A stretch of DNA of 43,298 nucleotides from Pseudomonas viridiflava (GCF_003702045.1 NZ_RBTP01000077.1:1-43298); one strand, 5' to 3'. Positions 1 through 8,737 are shown, counted from the first letter of the stretch. The notes: generated by a model not told the origin, from the sequence alone. Program-made: numbers and translations.

Positions 1-28
1 GCTGTCGCGGGCAAGCGCGCCCCTACAG
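1..28. repeat. partial REP-like repeat at window edge
   Basis: The first bases read TCGCGGGCAAGCGCGCCCCT followed by ACAG, which matches a common Pseudomonas intergenic REP half-site (CGCGGGCAAGCGCGCTCCTACA type). Only one half is inside the window, so its partner arm and the gene to the left cannot be seen. The call rests on recall of this repeat type, not on an alignment. Confidence 0.55.
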
Positions 29-36
29 TCCTTTGT

Positions 37-84
37 TTGCTGTGAGGCGGCGCTGTGTCAGGGACATTGCGCCGCCTTGCTTTT
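37..84 (+). terminator. possible terminator facing the asmA-like gene
   Basis: GGCGGCG and CGCCGCC form a 7-bp stem around a 17-nt loop and are followed by TTGCTTTT on the plus strand. This would end a plus-strand transcript entering from the left edge. The minus strand has no T-run after the stem, so it is not an obvious terminator for the asmA-like gene. Confidence 0.4.
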
Positions 85-2313
85 CTAGCGCTTGAACAAT
101 CCCTTGAGCGCGTCTTTGAGTTCGGGGCTGACTTTGTCGCCCAGTTTCTCGTCGAGCTTGTCTTCAAGTTTTTCGCTGATCCGGTCGCCAGCCAGTTTCG
201 CGGCGATCTGACCGACGCCTTCCTTGTCCAGGCGGCAGGCTTTTGCACCCAGTTCCAATGGGCCGCGACACTGCACCGGCCACTCGATACCGGCATAACG
301 CGGATTGACCTCGCAAGCCGGGTCCGGCATGTCGCTCTTGTCGCCTTCAATGATGATGCCGACGCGATAATTCATGCCCAGCACGCGCAGGTCCACATCG
401 CCGTTGCCGTTGACGGTCAGGCCGGGGATGCGCACTTTCAGGTCCGGGTTGCTCGCGACACCGTTACGGATCACCAGATTGCCATCCAGTTGCTGGAACG
501 GCGTGTCCTTAGCGCGGGGTTCACCGGTCAGCGGTTTGCGGTTGAGCGTCGAAATGCCCTTGCACAGCTGCTGTTCGAGGTTGGCGTTGACCAGCACGCC
601 ATTGGTGAGCGCGAAACTGGCCGTGCCATTGAGGCTGTCAATCAGCGCTTTCTCACTGTTGCCCTGGCCGGTCAGGCTGCTGTTCAGCGTCATCAGGCCG
701 CGCACGGGCGGTGTCTGGCCCTGGCTTTCCAGGACACGGTCCACCGGCACTTTGGAGGTGCGCGTTTGCACACTGATGGTCGGCAGGTCGGGGCGCGCAT
801 CCAGGTTGCCTTTGACCTCGAAGTTACCGTTGTACAAGTTGCCGCTGAGCGTATCGAGCTTGATGACCCCGCCTAATGCCTGAGTCTTGAGCACGGCATT
901 GTCGATGGGCAGTTTGTTCAGGGTCAGCTTGCCGAGGCTGACGTCTGCGTCGACATCCAGCGTGCGCAGCCGCTCCAGCGGTAACAGTTTTGCTGTGCTC
1001 CAGGCAGCCTTGGTGGGCTGTTCGGGCAGCGGCGAATCCCCTGCGACAGCGGCAGCTTCACCGCTCTGCACTTCGGACTTACGCGCAGCCTTGGCACCTT
1101 TGCTTTCCTCGCTTTCAGCCGGGCGATAGCGGTCGGCGTCGAAGGTGTCACCTTTAAGCTGAACGCGCAGGGCCTGCTTGGCGAAATCGTCTATCGCGAT
1201 GCGACCGGTGAAGGTGCTGTCGTCGACTTTCAGGTTCAGACCATCCAGCACCACGCTGGCCGGTGTACCGCTGAGGCGCGTGACCATTTCAACTTTGCTC
1301 AGCGCGCCTTCACTCATGGGCGGCAGTGGCTGCCCAATGTTGTCGAAGAAATTGCGCACATCGAGCTGGGCGACGGACAGGCCGCCGCTGATCTGTGGCG
1401 TCTTGTCCAGGTCACGCGCGCGCAACTCACCCAACGCGCGCAACTGGTTGGCCGAGATCTTCAGGCTGTTCCATTCGGCAATGTTGGCCGCCAGGTCCAC
1501 CAGCAACTGGCCTTGGGCCGAGAAGGTCACGATCTTGCCGTTGAGCGGCTCGCCAGCGACTTCGCCGGACAGGCGCATGTCTTCGAATTGGTAGCGCTTG
1601 AGCACGCGGTCCATGCGCAGTGCGCCGACCAGTTCGGTCTTGGCGCGCACGACGGGCTGGTTGGTGCTCAGGAAGGCCGTCAGCTTGATCGGGATGTCGG
1701 ACGCTTCGCGAATGGGGCCGGTGCTTAGCTGAATGCTTTCGGCGGTGAAGGTCTGACCTTTTCGGGCGTCGCTGTAATCCACGCGGGCGTTATTGACGGT
1801 CAGGCTGTCGATGTCGAGCCTGAGGGGTTGCGCAGTGCGTTCAGGTTTTGGTGTTTCCGGCGTCGGCGTGGGTGTGGCATCCGGTTTCCCGTCGGTGGAC
1901 GCAACGGCAGGCGGCTTGCCGATGTCTTCCCAGTTGCCGTGACCCTGCTCATCGCGATGCAGCATCAGGTTCAGGCCTTCGACGCGGATATCGCTCATCT
2001 GCACCTGTTTGCGCAGCAACGGCAGGACTCGAACGGACAAACCCAGCATTTGCACGTCGGCAAAGGGCTGATCCGGCGCAGTCAGGGTCGCCACGTGGGC
2101 GTCATGCAGCTCCAGCCCAAGCCAGGGAAACAGGCTCCAGCCGATATCGCCATTGAGCGTCAGCTCGACGTTAGCCTTTTCGCGTGCCAACTGCCGAATC
2201 TCGTCTTTGTAGTCGTTGGGATCAAACAGATGGGTCAAGGCAAAGCCAAGAGCCACGATGATCAGCAACAGCCCGAGAATAAACAGCCCCAGGATTTTGC
2301 CGAACGCTTTCAT
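85..2313 (-). CDS. AsmA family protein
   Basis: A 742-residue protein of the AsmA group, bacterial relatives of large bridge-like lipid transfer proteins; AsmA-like proteins are inner-membrane anchored, extend into the periplasm and affect outer-membrane lipid or protein balance. Residues about 7-28 are one hydrophobic N-terminal membrane segment. Next comes the typical AsmA start (FDPNDYKDEI, then NGDIGWSLFPWLGLELHD). The middle holds a low-complexity Pro/Thr-rich linker (about 145-160) and a Lys/Glu/Ala-rich linker (about 398-435). A C-terminal AsmA domain follows, with a charged amphipathic tail. ATG at 2313 is preceded by AAGGACT. The length fits the family (E. coli AsmA is about 617 residues; Pseudomonas forms are longer). 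The precise substrate is unknown. Confidence 0.9.
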   Translation of the reverse strand: MKAFGKILGLFILGLLLIIVALGFALTHLFDPNDYKDEIRQLAREKANVELTLNGDIGWSLFPWLGLELHDAHVATLTAPDQPFADVQMLGLSVRVLPLLRKQVQMSDIRVEGLNLMLHRDEQGHGNWEDIGKPPAVASTDGKPDATPTPTPETPKPERTAQPLRLDIDSLTVNNARVDYSDARKGQTFTAESIQLSTGPIREASDIPIKLTAFLSTNQPVVRAKTELVGALRMDRVLKRYQFEDMRLSGEVAGEPLNGKIVTFSAQGQLLVDLAANIAEWNSLKISANQLRALGELRARDLDKTPQISGGLSVAQLDVRNFFDNIGQPLPPMSEGALSKVEMVTRLSGTPASVVLDGLNLKVDDSTFTGRIAIDDFAKQALRVQLKGDTFDADRYRPAESEESKGAKAARKSEVQSGEAAAVAGDSPLPEQPTKAAWSTAKLLPLERLRTLDVDADVSLGKLTLNKLPIDNAVLKTQALGGVIKLDTLSGNLYNGNFEVKGNLDARPDLPTISVQTRTSKVPVDRVLESQGQTPPVRGLMTLNSSLTGQGNSEKALIDSLNGTASFALTNGVLVNANLEQQLCKGISTLNRKPLTGEPRAKDTPFQQLDGNLVIRNGVASNPDLKVRIPGLTVNGNGDVDLRVLGMNYRVGIIIEGDKSDMPDPACEVNPRYAGIEWPVQCRGPLELGAKACRLDKEGVGQIAAKLAGDRISEKLEDKLDEKLGDKVSPELKDALKGLFKR

Positions 2314-2416
2314 GGGCGAGTCCTTGTGTCGATGTTCAAAAATAGCCCACGAGTATACCGCTCTGAGGAGGGTCTCGGGCTTCGGATGCCTTCATGGCTG
2401 GATGACGCCCGATCAT

Positions 2417-2821
2417 TCAGGGCGTTGCGGCGTCCAGCGGCACGGAAAGCTTGGCCGCCAGAGCGAGGACTTCGGGACGCTCGACGGTTGCCAGCAAGCG
2501 TAGTTCGCAACCTGCTTCCCGGGCCAGTTTCTGCACGTGGGAGACTATTCGCTCGGCAACGCCGCGTCGACGGGTCGGTTTGCGCACGCACAGATAAGAC
2601 AGCTGCCAGACAGCCTCACTTCGGTCGAGTCGCGCTGCGCCCAGCAATCGGTCATTGAAACGCCCCACCACCAAGGTGCCTTCGGCCAGTGCGCTGTCGA
2701 TCAAATGGGTCGCGCTGGTGAAAGGCGGCAGTAAGTCCTCTGGCGCGTCACGATATATCTTGTGCAGGTCTTCCTGATCCTGAAAAGTGGGCGAACTTAA
2801 TAGCCCAACTAAGACCGGCAT
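2417..2821 (-). CDS. GNAT-fold protein, PanZ (PanM)-like acetyl-CoA sensor
   Basis: A 134-residue GNAT-fold protein. The core RDLS-type strand 'VWQLSYLCVRKPTRRRGVAERIV' region (residues about 70-92) contains the V-R-x-x-x-R-R-x-G-V-A acetyl-CoA pyrophosphate loop. Size and the short C-terminus resemble PanZ/PanM, which in enterobacteria binds acetyl-CoA and promotes self-cleavage and feedback control of aspartate decarboxylase PanD. That role is an inference; a true acetyltransferase is the alternative. ATG at 2821 has a strong RBS (AGGAGA, about 5 nt upstream). An 18-bp palindrome lies just upstream at 2851-2868. No pan genes are nearby. Confidence 0.7.
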   Translation of the reverse strand: MPVLVGLLSSPTFQDQEDLHKIYRDAPEDLLPPFTSATHLIDSALAEGTLVVGRFNDRLLGAARLDRSEAVWQLSYLCVRKPTRRRGVAERIVSHVQKLAREAGCELRLLATVERPEVLALAAKLSVPLDAATP

Positions 2822-2850
2822 GCTGCTTCTCCTGATGTTTAATTGACTGC

Positions 2851-2868
2851 ATCTATGGGGTCATAGAT
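2851..2868. promoter_or_regulatory. 18-bp palindrome, candidate operator
   Basis: ATCTATG-GGGT-CATAGAT is a perfect inverted repeat with 7-bp arms and a 4-nt spacer. It sits 30 bp upstream of the PanZ-like start and 217 bp upstream of the MFS start, in an AT-rich divergent intergenic region. The geometry suits a dimeric repressor site, but no regulator is encoded beside it, so the binding protein is unknown. Confidence 0.4.
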
Positions 2869-3084
2869 AACGTGGATTAAGTACGTGATATTAATAATAA
2901 AAACACTGTAACAAGATGCTTATTGGCCATCAGTAAGTGATAGTCTCCGCATCTGCTGGCTCAGGTGCGTCTTTTTGTCACGTATCTGAACAACCTGCCG
3001 ATAAAACAGACATGGCCGCTCGGCACGGAGTCTGTGGCGGGTCAGCGGGACCATCTGCATGCTTCACACATTGGGGTAATTATA

Positions 3085-4746
3085 ATGAGCACAAGCACAG
3101 CATTGGGCGGCGCTGCCGTTCAGCCTGCGTTCTTGTCCAAAGAGCGCATTATCGCCAAGCCCGGTTTCAACCGCTGGCTTGTTCCACCCGCCGCACTGGC
3201 CATCCATCTTTGTATTGGTATGGCTTACGGCTTTTCGGTTTTCTGGTTGCCGTTGTCGAAAGCGGTCGGTGTTTCGGCACCCGTCGCGTGCACACCGGAC
3301 ATGGGCTTCTTTGCACAGATGTTTGCATCGACCTGTGACTGGCAGATTTCCATGCTGGGCTGGATCTACACCCTGTTCTTTATCTTCCTGGGCTGCTCGG
3401 CTGCCATCTGGGGTGGCTGGCTGGAGCACGCAGGTCCACGCAAGGCCGGTGTCGTATCGGCACTGTGCTGGTGTGGCGGTCTGCTGATTTCTGCGTTGGG
3501 TATTTATACCCACCAGATCTGGCTGATGTGGCTGGGCTCGGGTGTCATTGGGGGTATCGGTCTGGGGCTTGGCTATATCTCGCCGGTGTCGACCCTGATC
3601 AAGTGGTTCCCGGACAAGCGCGGCATGGCGACCGGCATGGCGATCATGGGCTTCGGCGGCGGCGCGATGGTGGGGGCACCTCTGGCGACCTTCCTGATGG
3701 GCCACTTCGCTTCGGCTGATAGCGTGGGTGTGTGGCAGAGCTTTGTCGTGATGGCGGTGATTTACTTCATCTTCATGATTGGCGGCGCACTGGGCTACCG
3801 CGTTCCACCGACCGGCTGGAAACCTGAAGGCTGGACCGCTCCGGCGGCCAAGGCCAAGAACGCGATGATCACCAACCGTCACGTTCACGTCAGCGTGGCC
3901 TGGAAGACACCGCAATTCCGTCTGGTCTGGCTGGTGCTGTGCCTGAACGTTTCGGCCGGTATCGGCATCCTGGGCATGGCCTCGCCACTGTTGCAGGAAG
4001 TGTTCGCCGGCAGGCTGCTGGGTAACGACTTGACGTTCAGCCAGCTCAGCGCTGACCAACTGAAAGCCATTGCCGCCATCGCTGCGGGCTTCACCGGTCT
4101 GTTGAGCCTGTTCAACATCGGTGGTCGCTTCTTCTGGGCCTCGTGCTCGGACTACATCGGTCGTAAAGCCACGTATTTCGTGTTCTTCGCACTGGGCTTC
4201 GTGCTGTACGCATCGGTGCCGACACTGGGCCACATGGGCAGCATCGCGCTGTTCGTTGCTGCGTTCTGCGTCGTGTTGTCGATGTACGGCGGCGGTTTCG
4301 CCACCGTGCCTGCCTATCTGGCCGACTTGTTCGGTACGCAGATGGTCGGTGCGATCCACGGTCGTCTGCTGACTGCCTGGGCTGCGGCCGGTGTACTGGG
4401 TCCGGTACTGGTCAACTACCTGCGTGAGTACCAACTCAGCCACGGTGTTGCTCGTGCCGATGCCTACGACATCACCTTGTACATCCTTGCCGGTCTGCTG
4501 GTACTGGGCTTCATCTGCAACCTGTTGATTCGTCCGGTTGCCGACAAGTACTTCATGACCGACGCGGAGCTGGCGGCTGAACAAGCCATCGGCCACGACA
4601 AGGGCGCTGACGCGACCACTTCGCTGGAATGGAAAGCATCGGCCGGCAGCAAGCCGCTGGTGATCGCCGCCTGGCTGGCAGTGGGCATCCCGCTGGCGTG
4701 GGGCGTCTGGGTCACGTTGCAAAAGACCGCCGTACTGTTCCACTAA
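3085..4746 (+). CDS. OFA-family MFS transporter (oxalate/formate antiporter type)
   Basis: A 553-residue polytopic inner-membrane protein of the major facilitator superfamily, OFA branch. Features include an N-terminal membrane segment with GMAYGFSVFWLPLSKA, then GWIYTLFFIFLGCSAAIWGG and a GPRKAG loop after helix 2. A long extracytoplasmic stretch with two cysteines (ACTPDMG...STCDW) follows helix 1. Further on are GGIGLGLGYISPVSTLIKWF (family hallmark), FPDKRGMATG, FNIGGRFFWASCSDYIGRK in the second half, and a long cytoplasmic tail before a last helix. OFA proteins move small mono- or dicarboxylates; the substrate here is not evident. The frame is open from 2965, but ATG 3085 gives the family N-terminus. 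Its RBS (GGGG, 3073-3076) is weak. A terminator follows at 4763-4798. Confidence 0.88.
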   Translation: MSTSTALGGAAVQPAFLSKERIIAKPGFNRWLVPPAALAIHLCIGMAYGFSVFWLPLSKAVGVSAPVACTPDMGFFAQMFASTCDWQISMLGWIYTLFFIFLGCSAAIWGGWLEHAGPRKAGVVSALCWCGGLLISALGIYTHQIWLMWLGSGVIGGIGLGLGYISPVSTLIKWFPDKRGMATGMAIMGFGGGAMVGAPLATFLMGHFASADSVGVWQSFVVMAVIYFIFMIGGALGYRVPPTGWKPEGWTAPAAKAKNAMITNRHVHVSVAWKTPQFRLVWLVLCLNVSAGIGILGMASPLLQEVFAGRLLGNDLTFSQLSADQLKAIAAIAAGFTGLLSLFNIGGRFFWASCSDYIGRKATYFVFFALGFVLYASVPTLGHMGSIALFVAAFCVVLSMYGGGFATVPAYLADLFGTQMVGAIHGRLLTAWAAAGVLGPVLVNYLREYQLSHGVARADAYDITLYILAGLLVLGFICNLLIRPVADKYFMTDAELAAEQAIGHDKGADATTSLEWKASAGSKPLVIAAWLAVGIPLAWGVWVTLQKTAVLFH

Positions 4747-4762
4747 CAGTCTGCGAGTCCTG

Positions 4763-4798
4763 AAAAGCGCGTGCACTTCGGTGTACGCGCTTTTTTTT
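4763..4798 (+). terminator. rho-independent terminator of the MFS gene
   Basis: AAAAGCGCGTGCAC, a TTCG tetraloop and GTGTACGCGCTTTT form a long GC-rich stem with one G-T pair, followed by eight T. It lies 17 nt after the MFS stop codon. The A-run on the left arm could make it work weakly on the other strand too. Confidence 0.92.
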
Positions 4799-4917
4799 GC
4801 CCGGTTTTCGGGGTTGTGTGGCAAGACGAGAGAGCCGGGCGGGGGGTAATATCCCGTAGCAGAACCACAGGCCCGACTCTTCCCCGGCCTGATTTCATTC
4901 TTTAAGGAGTTGTTTGC

Positions 4918-6114
4918 ATGCTAGCCCATGTGGAGTCGTACGCCGGTGATCCGATCCTTTCGTTGATGGAAACCTTCGGCAAGGATCCCCGCGCCGACAA
5001 GGTCAACCTCAGCATCGGTCTGTATTACGACGCACAGGGTCGCATTCCGCGTCTGGACGCAGCGGCAAGCGCGCAGCAGCAACTGGCCGAAGGTGAGCAG
5101 GTCGCTTCGTTGTACCTGCCGATGGAAGGCCTCGCGCCTTATCGTCAGGCGGTACAGACCTTGCTGTTTGGTGCCGACAATCCTGCCGTGCTGGCCGGGC
5201 GTGTCGCCACGATTCAGACCGTGGGTGGCTCCGGCGCGTTGAAAGTGGGTGCTGACTTCCTCAAATATGCGTTCCCGGATTCGCAGGTATGGGTCAGTGA
5301 TCCGACCTGGGAAAACCATAACGCGCTGTTTGGCGGCGCGGGTTTCAAGGTCAATACCTATCCCTATTTCGATGCGCAAACGGGCGGCGTGAAGTTCGAT
5401 GCCATGCTGGATGCGTTGCAGCAATTGCCTGCACGCAGCATCGTGTTGCTGCACCCGTGCTGCCACAACCCGACGGGCGCGGATCTGTCCGTTGCGCAGT
5501 GGGATCAAGTGGTCGAGGTGGTCAAGGCTCGTCAGCTGATTCCGTTTCTCGACATCGCCTATCAAGGTTTCGGCAAGGGCATGGACGAAGACGCCTACGC
5601 GATCCGTGCAATGACGGATGCTGGCGTTACTGCGTTTATCAGCAACTCGTTTTCGAAGATTTTCTCGCTGTACGGCGAACGCGTAGGCGGGCTGTCGGTG
5701 GTCTGCGAAGACAGCGCCTCGGCCATCAACGTACTGGGTCAGCTCAAGGCCACGGTGCGCCGCAACTATTCCAGCCCGCCTGCCTATGGCGCTCAGGTGG
5801 TTGCCCGCGTGCTCAATTCACCGCAATTGCGTGATCAGTGGCTGACTGAAGTTGAAGTGATGCGTCAGCGCATCCTCGACATGCGGACCCGTCTGGTGGC
5901 GGTGCTGGCGCAGAAGGTCCCGCAGCACGACTTCAGCTTCATCCTTCGGCAGAACGGCATGTTCAGCTACACCGGCCTGACGCCGGCACAGGTCGACGAG
6001 CTGAAAGACACCCACGGCGTTTACCTGATCCGCAGCGGCCGCATGTGCCTGGCCGGGCTGAACGAGGGGAATATCGACAAGGTCTGCGATGCGATTGCAG
6101 GCCTTTTCAGCTGA
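4918..6114 (+). CDS. tyrB: aromatic amino acid aminotransferase (TyrB type)
   Basis: A 398-residue fold-type I PLP aminotransferase of the AspC/TyrB family, which interconverts aromatic (and to some extent acidic) amino acids and 2-oxo acids using glutamate/2-oxoglutarate in the cytoplasm. Lys247 in NSFSKIFSLYGERVGG is the Schiff-base lysine. HPCCHNPTG (179-187) and LDIAYQGFG (211-219) hold the PLP ring contacts, and Arg375 in IRSGRMCLAG binds the substrate carboxylate. The C-terminal half, especially RRNYSSPPAYGAQVV and GMFSYTGLT, is closer to TyrB than to AspC in my reading. AAGGAG lies about 9 nt upstream of ATG. It is a single-gene unit between the MFS terminator and a REPIN. Confidence 0.92.
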   Translation: MLAHVESYAGDPILSLMETFGKDPRADKVNLSIGLYYDAQGRIPRLDAAASAQQQLAEGEQVASLYLPMEGLAPYRQAVQTLLFGADNPAVLAGRVATIQTVGGSGALKVGADFLKYAFPDSQVWVSDPTWENHNALFGGAGFKVNTYPYFDAQTGGVKFDAMLDALQQLPARSIVLLHPCCHNPTGADLSVAQWDQVVEVVKARQLIPFLDIAYQGFGKGMDEDAYAIRAMTDAGVTAFISNSFSKIFSLYGERVGGLSVVCEDSASAINVLGQLKATVRRNYSSPPAYGAQVVARVLNSPQLRDQWLTEVEVMRQRILDMRTRLVAVLAQKVPQHDFSFILRQNGMFSYTGLTPAQVDELKDTHGVYLIRSGRMCLAGLNEGNIDKVCDAIAGLFS

Positions 6115-6201
6115 TTTCTTCTCCAGGCAGAGGCGCGCCGTTTTCGATACAAAGCCGCCTCTTGGCCAAAAATACGTCACTCATTGGAAGAAATCAGTTT
6201 T

Positions 6202-6291
6202 GTGGGAGCGGATTTGTCCGCGAAAAGGCCGGAGAATCGGATAAAGATTCACCGACTGAAATACGGCATTCGCGGACAAGTCCGCTCCCAC
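6202..6291. repeat. REPIN (inverted REP pair)
   Basis: GTGGGAGCGGATTTGTCCGC opens the element and its near-exact reverse complement, GCGGACAAGTCCGCTCCCAC, closes it, with about 50 bp of variable spacer. The arms match the common Pseudomonas REP, here arranged as a REPIN hairpin between tyrB and hisB. Another member of the same family is at 33811-33913. Confidence 0.9.
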
Positions 6292-6365
6292 GGTCCAGCG
6301 TCTGTTGCGAGGCGCAAAAGGACGAAGCGCAGTAAATCCCCTGTCTGTCGTCTGTTTGCTTCATG

Positions 6366-6420
6366 CGGGGCCGTTCTGGGCCTATAATGATCGCCTTTTT
6401 CGCCCAATGATTTTGCGGAG
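6366..6420 (+). promoter_or_regulatory. hisB promoter -10 and RBS
   Basis: A consensus TATAAT lies at 6383-6388, about 39 bp before the hisB start. The -35 is poor: TTCATG at 6360-6365 has 17-bp spacing, TTGCTT further up is too distant. GCGGAG at 6415-6420 is the RBS. No his leader peptide with a run of His codons is visible. Confidence 0.6.
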
Positions 6421-6426
6421 CTGGTG

Positions 6427-7020
6427 ATGGCCGAACGTAAGGCTTACGTCGAGCGCAATACTCTGGAAACCCAGATCAAAGCCTCGATCAACCTGGATGG
6501 CACCGGAAAGGCCCGATTCGATATCGGTGTGCCTTTCCTTGAGCACATGCTCGACCAGATCGCCCGACACGGGCTGATCGACCTGGACATCGAATGCAAG
6601 GGCGACCTGGAAATCGACGACCACCATACGGTGGAAGACGTCGGTATCACGGTGGGGCAGGCGTTCAGCCAGGCCATCGGCGACAAGAAAGGCATTCGCC
6701 GTTACGGCCATGCCTACGTGCCGCTCGATGAAGCGCTGTCGCGTGTGGTCATCGACTTTTCGGGTCGTCCGGGCCTGCAGATGCACGTCCCGTATACCCG
6801 CGCCACTGTCGGTGGCTTCGACGTCGACCTGTTCCAGGAATTCTTCCAGGGCTTCGTCAACCACGCCAACGTGACGCTGCACATCGACAACCTGCGTGGC
6901 CACAACACTCACCACCAGATCGAGACGGTCTTCAAGGCCTTCGGCCGTGCCCTGCGCATGGCGGTCGAGCTGGATGAGCGCATGGCCGGGCAGATGCCTT
7001 CCACCAAGGGTGTGCTCTGA
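6427..7020 (+). CDS. hisB: imidazoleglycerol-phosphate dehydratase
   Basis: A 197-residue monofunctional HisB dehydratase (no fused phosphatase), converting imidazole-glycerol phosphate to imidazole-acetol phosphate in histidine synthesis. Both manganese-binding histidine motifs are present: DDHHTVED (64-71) and HNTHH (159-163). Two internal repeats of the fold are recognisable. The frame begins at a GTG at 6424 directly followed by ATG 6427; the ATG with RBS GGAG 7-10 nt upstream is preferred. The stop overlaps the hisH start (TGATG), which implies translational coupling. Confidence 0.97.
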   Translation: MAERKAYVERNTLETQIKASINLDGTGKARFDIGVPFLEHMLDQIARHGLIDLDIECKGDLEIDDHHTVEDVGITVGQAFSQAIGDKKGIRRYGHAYVPLDEALSRVVIDFSGRPGLQMHVPYTRATVGGFDVDLFQEFFQGFVNHANVTLHIDNLRGHNTHHQIETVFKAFGRALRMAVELDERMAGQMPSTKGVL

Positions 7021-7658
7021 TGCAGACATTTGCGGTCATCGATTACGGCATGGGTAACCTGCACTCGGTCGCCAAGGCCCTGGAGCACGTTGGCGCAGGC
7101 CGTGTGCTGATCACCAGCGACGCCGATGTGATTCGTGAAGCCGACCGTGTGGTGTTTCCGGGCGTGGGCGCGATTCGCGACTGCATGGCCGAAATCCGCC
7201 GTCTGGGTTTTGATTCGCTGGTGCAGGAAGTCAGCAAGGACCGCCCGTTTCTCGGTATCTGTGTCGGCATGCAGGCCTTGCTCGACAGCAGCGAAGAGAG
7301 CGACGGCGTGGATTGCATCGGCATGTTTCCGGGCCAGGTGAAGTTCTTCGGCAAGGACCTGCATGAAGACGGCGAGCACTTGAAAGTGCCGCACATGGGC
7401 TGGAATCAGGTCACGCAATCGGTCGATCACCCACTGTGGCATGACATTCCCGATCTGGCGCGCTTCTATTTCGTCCACAGCTACTACATCGACGCCGTCA
7501 ACCCGCGTCAGGTGGTGGGCCGTGGTCGTTACGGCCTCGACTTCGCCGCAGCGCTGGCCGACGGTTCGCGCTTTGCCGTGCAGTTCCACCCCGAGAAGAG
7601 CCATACGCACGGCCTGCAGCTGCTGCAGAACTTCGCTGCGTGGGACGGTCGCTGGTAA
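7020..7658 (+). CDS. hisH: imidazole glycerol phosphate synthase, glutaminase subunit
   Basis: A 212-residue class I glutamine amidotransferase that releases ammonia from glutamine and passes it to HisF. The catalytic triad can be read directly: Cys81 in FLGICVGMQ, then His190 and Glu192 in VQFHPEKS. The N-terminal VIDYGMGNLHSV is the HisH signature. It overlaps hisB by one base and is followed 5 bp later by the DUF2164 gene. The cognate hisF lies 1.1 kb downstream in the same transcript. Confidence 0.97.
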   Translation: MQTFAVIDYGMGNLHSVAKALEHVGAGRVLITSDADVIREADRVVFPGVGAIRDCMAEIRRLGFDSLVQEVSKDRPFLGICVGMQALLDSSEESDGVDCIGMFPGQVKFFGKDLHEDGEHLKVPHMGWNQVTQSVDHPLWHDIPDLARFYFVHSYYIDAVNPRQVVGRGRYGLDFAAALADGSRFAVQFHPEKSHTHGLQLLQNFAAWDGRW

Positions 7659-7663
7659 TCGAC

Positions 7664-7924
7664 ATGAGCAAAGCCAAGACCAAGCCACCCATCCTGACCC
7701 TCTCGCCCGAGCACGAGCAGCAGGCGATCGACAAGCTCAAGCGCCTGTTTGCAGAGCGCTTCGAGCTGGAGCTGGGGTCGTTTGAGGTGGCCGAGGTGCT
7801 TGAGCTGTTCACGCGCGAGATTGCCCCGCATTACTACAATCGAGCCATTTTCGATGTTCAGCAGCACCTCAAGGAGAGGTTCGAGAGCATCGAAAGTGAC
7901 CTGTGGGCGCTCGAGAAAAACTAA
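7664..7924 (+). CDS. DUF2164 family small protein
   Basis: An 86-residue charged soluble protein with no signal peptide. The middle pattern (KRLFAERFELELGSFEV-AEVLELFTREIAPHYYNRAI-FDVQQHLKERF) matches my memory of DUF2164, a family without known function. It starts at ATG 7664, 5 bp after hisH, and ends 23 bp before hisA, so it is co-transcribed with histidine genes. Mostly alpha-helical by sequence. Whether it has any role in histidine synthesis or is just carried along is unknown. Confidence 0.8.
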   Translation: MSKAKTKPPILTLSPEHEQQAIDKLKRLFAERFELELGSFEVAEVLELFTREIAPHYYNRAIFDVQQHLKERFESIESDLWALEKN

Positions 7925-7947
7925 TTTCCGGACAAGTAGGTTTCCCG

Positions 7948-8685
7948 ATGCTGATTATCCCCGCTATCGACCTTAAAGACGGCGCCTGTGTACGCCTGCG
8001 TCAAGGCCGCATGGAAGATTCCACGGTGTTCTCCGATGACCCGGTGGCGATGGCCGCCAAGTGGGTCGAGGGTGGTTGCCGCCGTCTGCATCTGGTCGAC
8101 CTCAACGGTGCGTTCGAAGGTCAGCCGGTCAACGGCGACGTGGTGACGGCCATCGCGCGTCGTTACCCGAACCTGCCGATCCAGATTGGCGGCGGTATTC
8201 GGTCGCTGGAAACCATCGAGCACTACGTCAAGGCGGGCGTGAGCTACGTGATCATCGGCACCAAGGCCGTCAAGGAGCCTGAGTTCGTGGCAGAAGCCTG
8301 CCGTGCGTTCCCTGGCAAAGTGATTGTCGGTCTGGACGCCAAAGACGGTTTCGTCGCGACCGACGGCTGGGCTGAAGTCAGCTCAGTGCAGGTCATCGAC
8401 CTGGCCAAGCGCTTTGAAGCCGACGGCGTGTCGGCCATCGTGTACACCGACATCGCCAAAGACGGCATGATGCAGGGCTGCAATATCCCGTTCACCGCTG
8501 CGCTGGCGGCTGCAACGCGAATTCCGGTCATCGCGTCGGGCGGCATTCATAATCTGGGTGACATCAAGGCGCTGCTGGATGCCAAAGCGCCGGGCATCAT
8601 CGGTGCTATCACCGGTCGCGCCATCTACGAAGGCACGCTGGATGTCGCCGAGGCTCAGGCCTTGTGTGATCTGGAACAGCGCTAA
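7948..8685 (+). CDS. hisA: phosphoribosylformimino-AICAR phosphate isomerase
   Basis: A 245-residue beta/alpha-barrel enzyme that opens the ribose ring of ProFAR (Amadori rearrangement) to give PRFAR, the HisF substrate. Catalytic Asp8 (IIPAIDLKDG) and Asp130 (IVGLDAKDG) are both in place. The phosphate loops GGGIRS (81-86) and the C-terminal SGGI/GAITGRAIYEG are conserved. An upstream in-frame ATG at 7903 lies inside the DUF2164 gene, so 7948 is chosen; it gives the exact family N-terminus. hisF follows after 52 bp. Confidence 0.97.
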   Translation: MLIIPAIDLKDGACVRLRQGRMEDSTVFSDDPVAMAAKWVEGGCRRLHLVDLNGAFEGQPVNGDVVTAIARRYPNLPIQIGGGIRSLETIEHYVKAGVSYVIIGTKAVKEPEFVAEACRAFPGKVIVGLDAKDGFVATDGWAEVSSVQVIDLAKRFEADGVSAIVYTDIAKDGMMQGCNIPFTAALAAATRIPVIASGGIHNLGDIKALLDAKAPGIIGAITGRAIYEGTLDVAEAQALCDLEQR

Positions 8686-8737
8686 GCCATACCGCTGAAT
8701 AAGCCTGCGCTGCTTCAATTAACCGGAGAATGATCCT

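Noticed and set aside
3064..4824. Long open frame (586 codons) on the minus strand opposite the MFS gene
   Set aside because: Its translation is rich in Arg, His, Gln and Thr with no fold motifs; it mirrors the codon bias of the real transporter gene on the plus strand.
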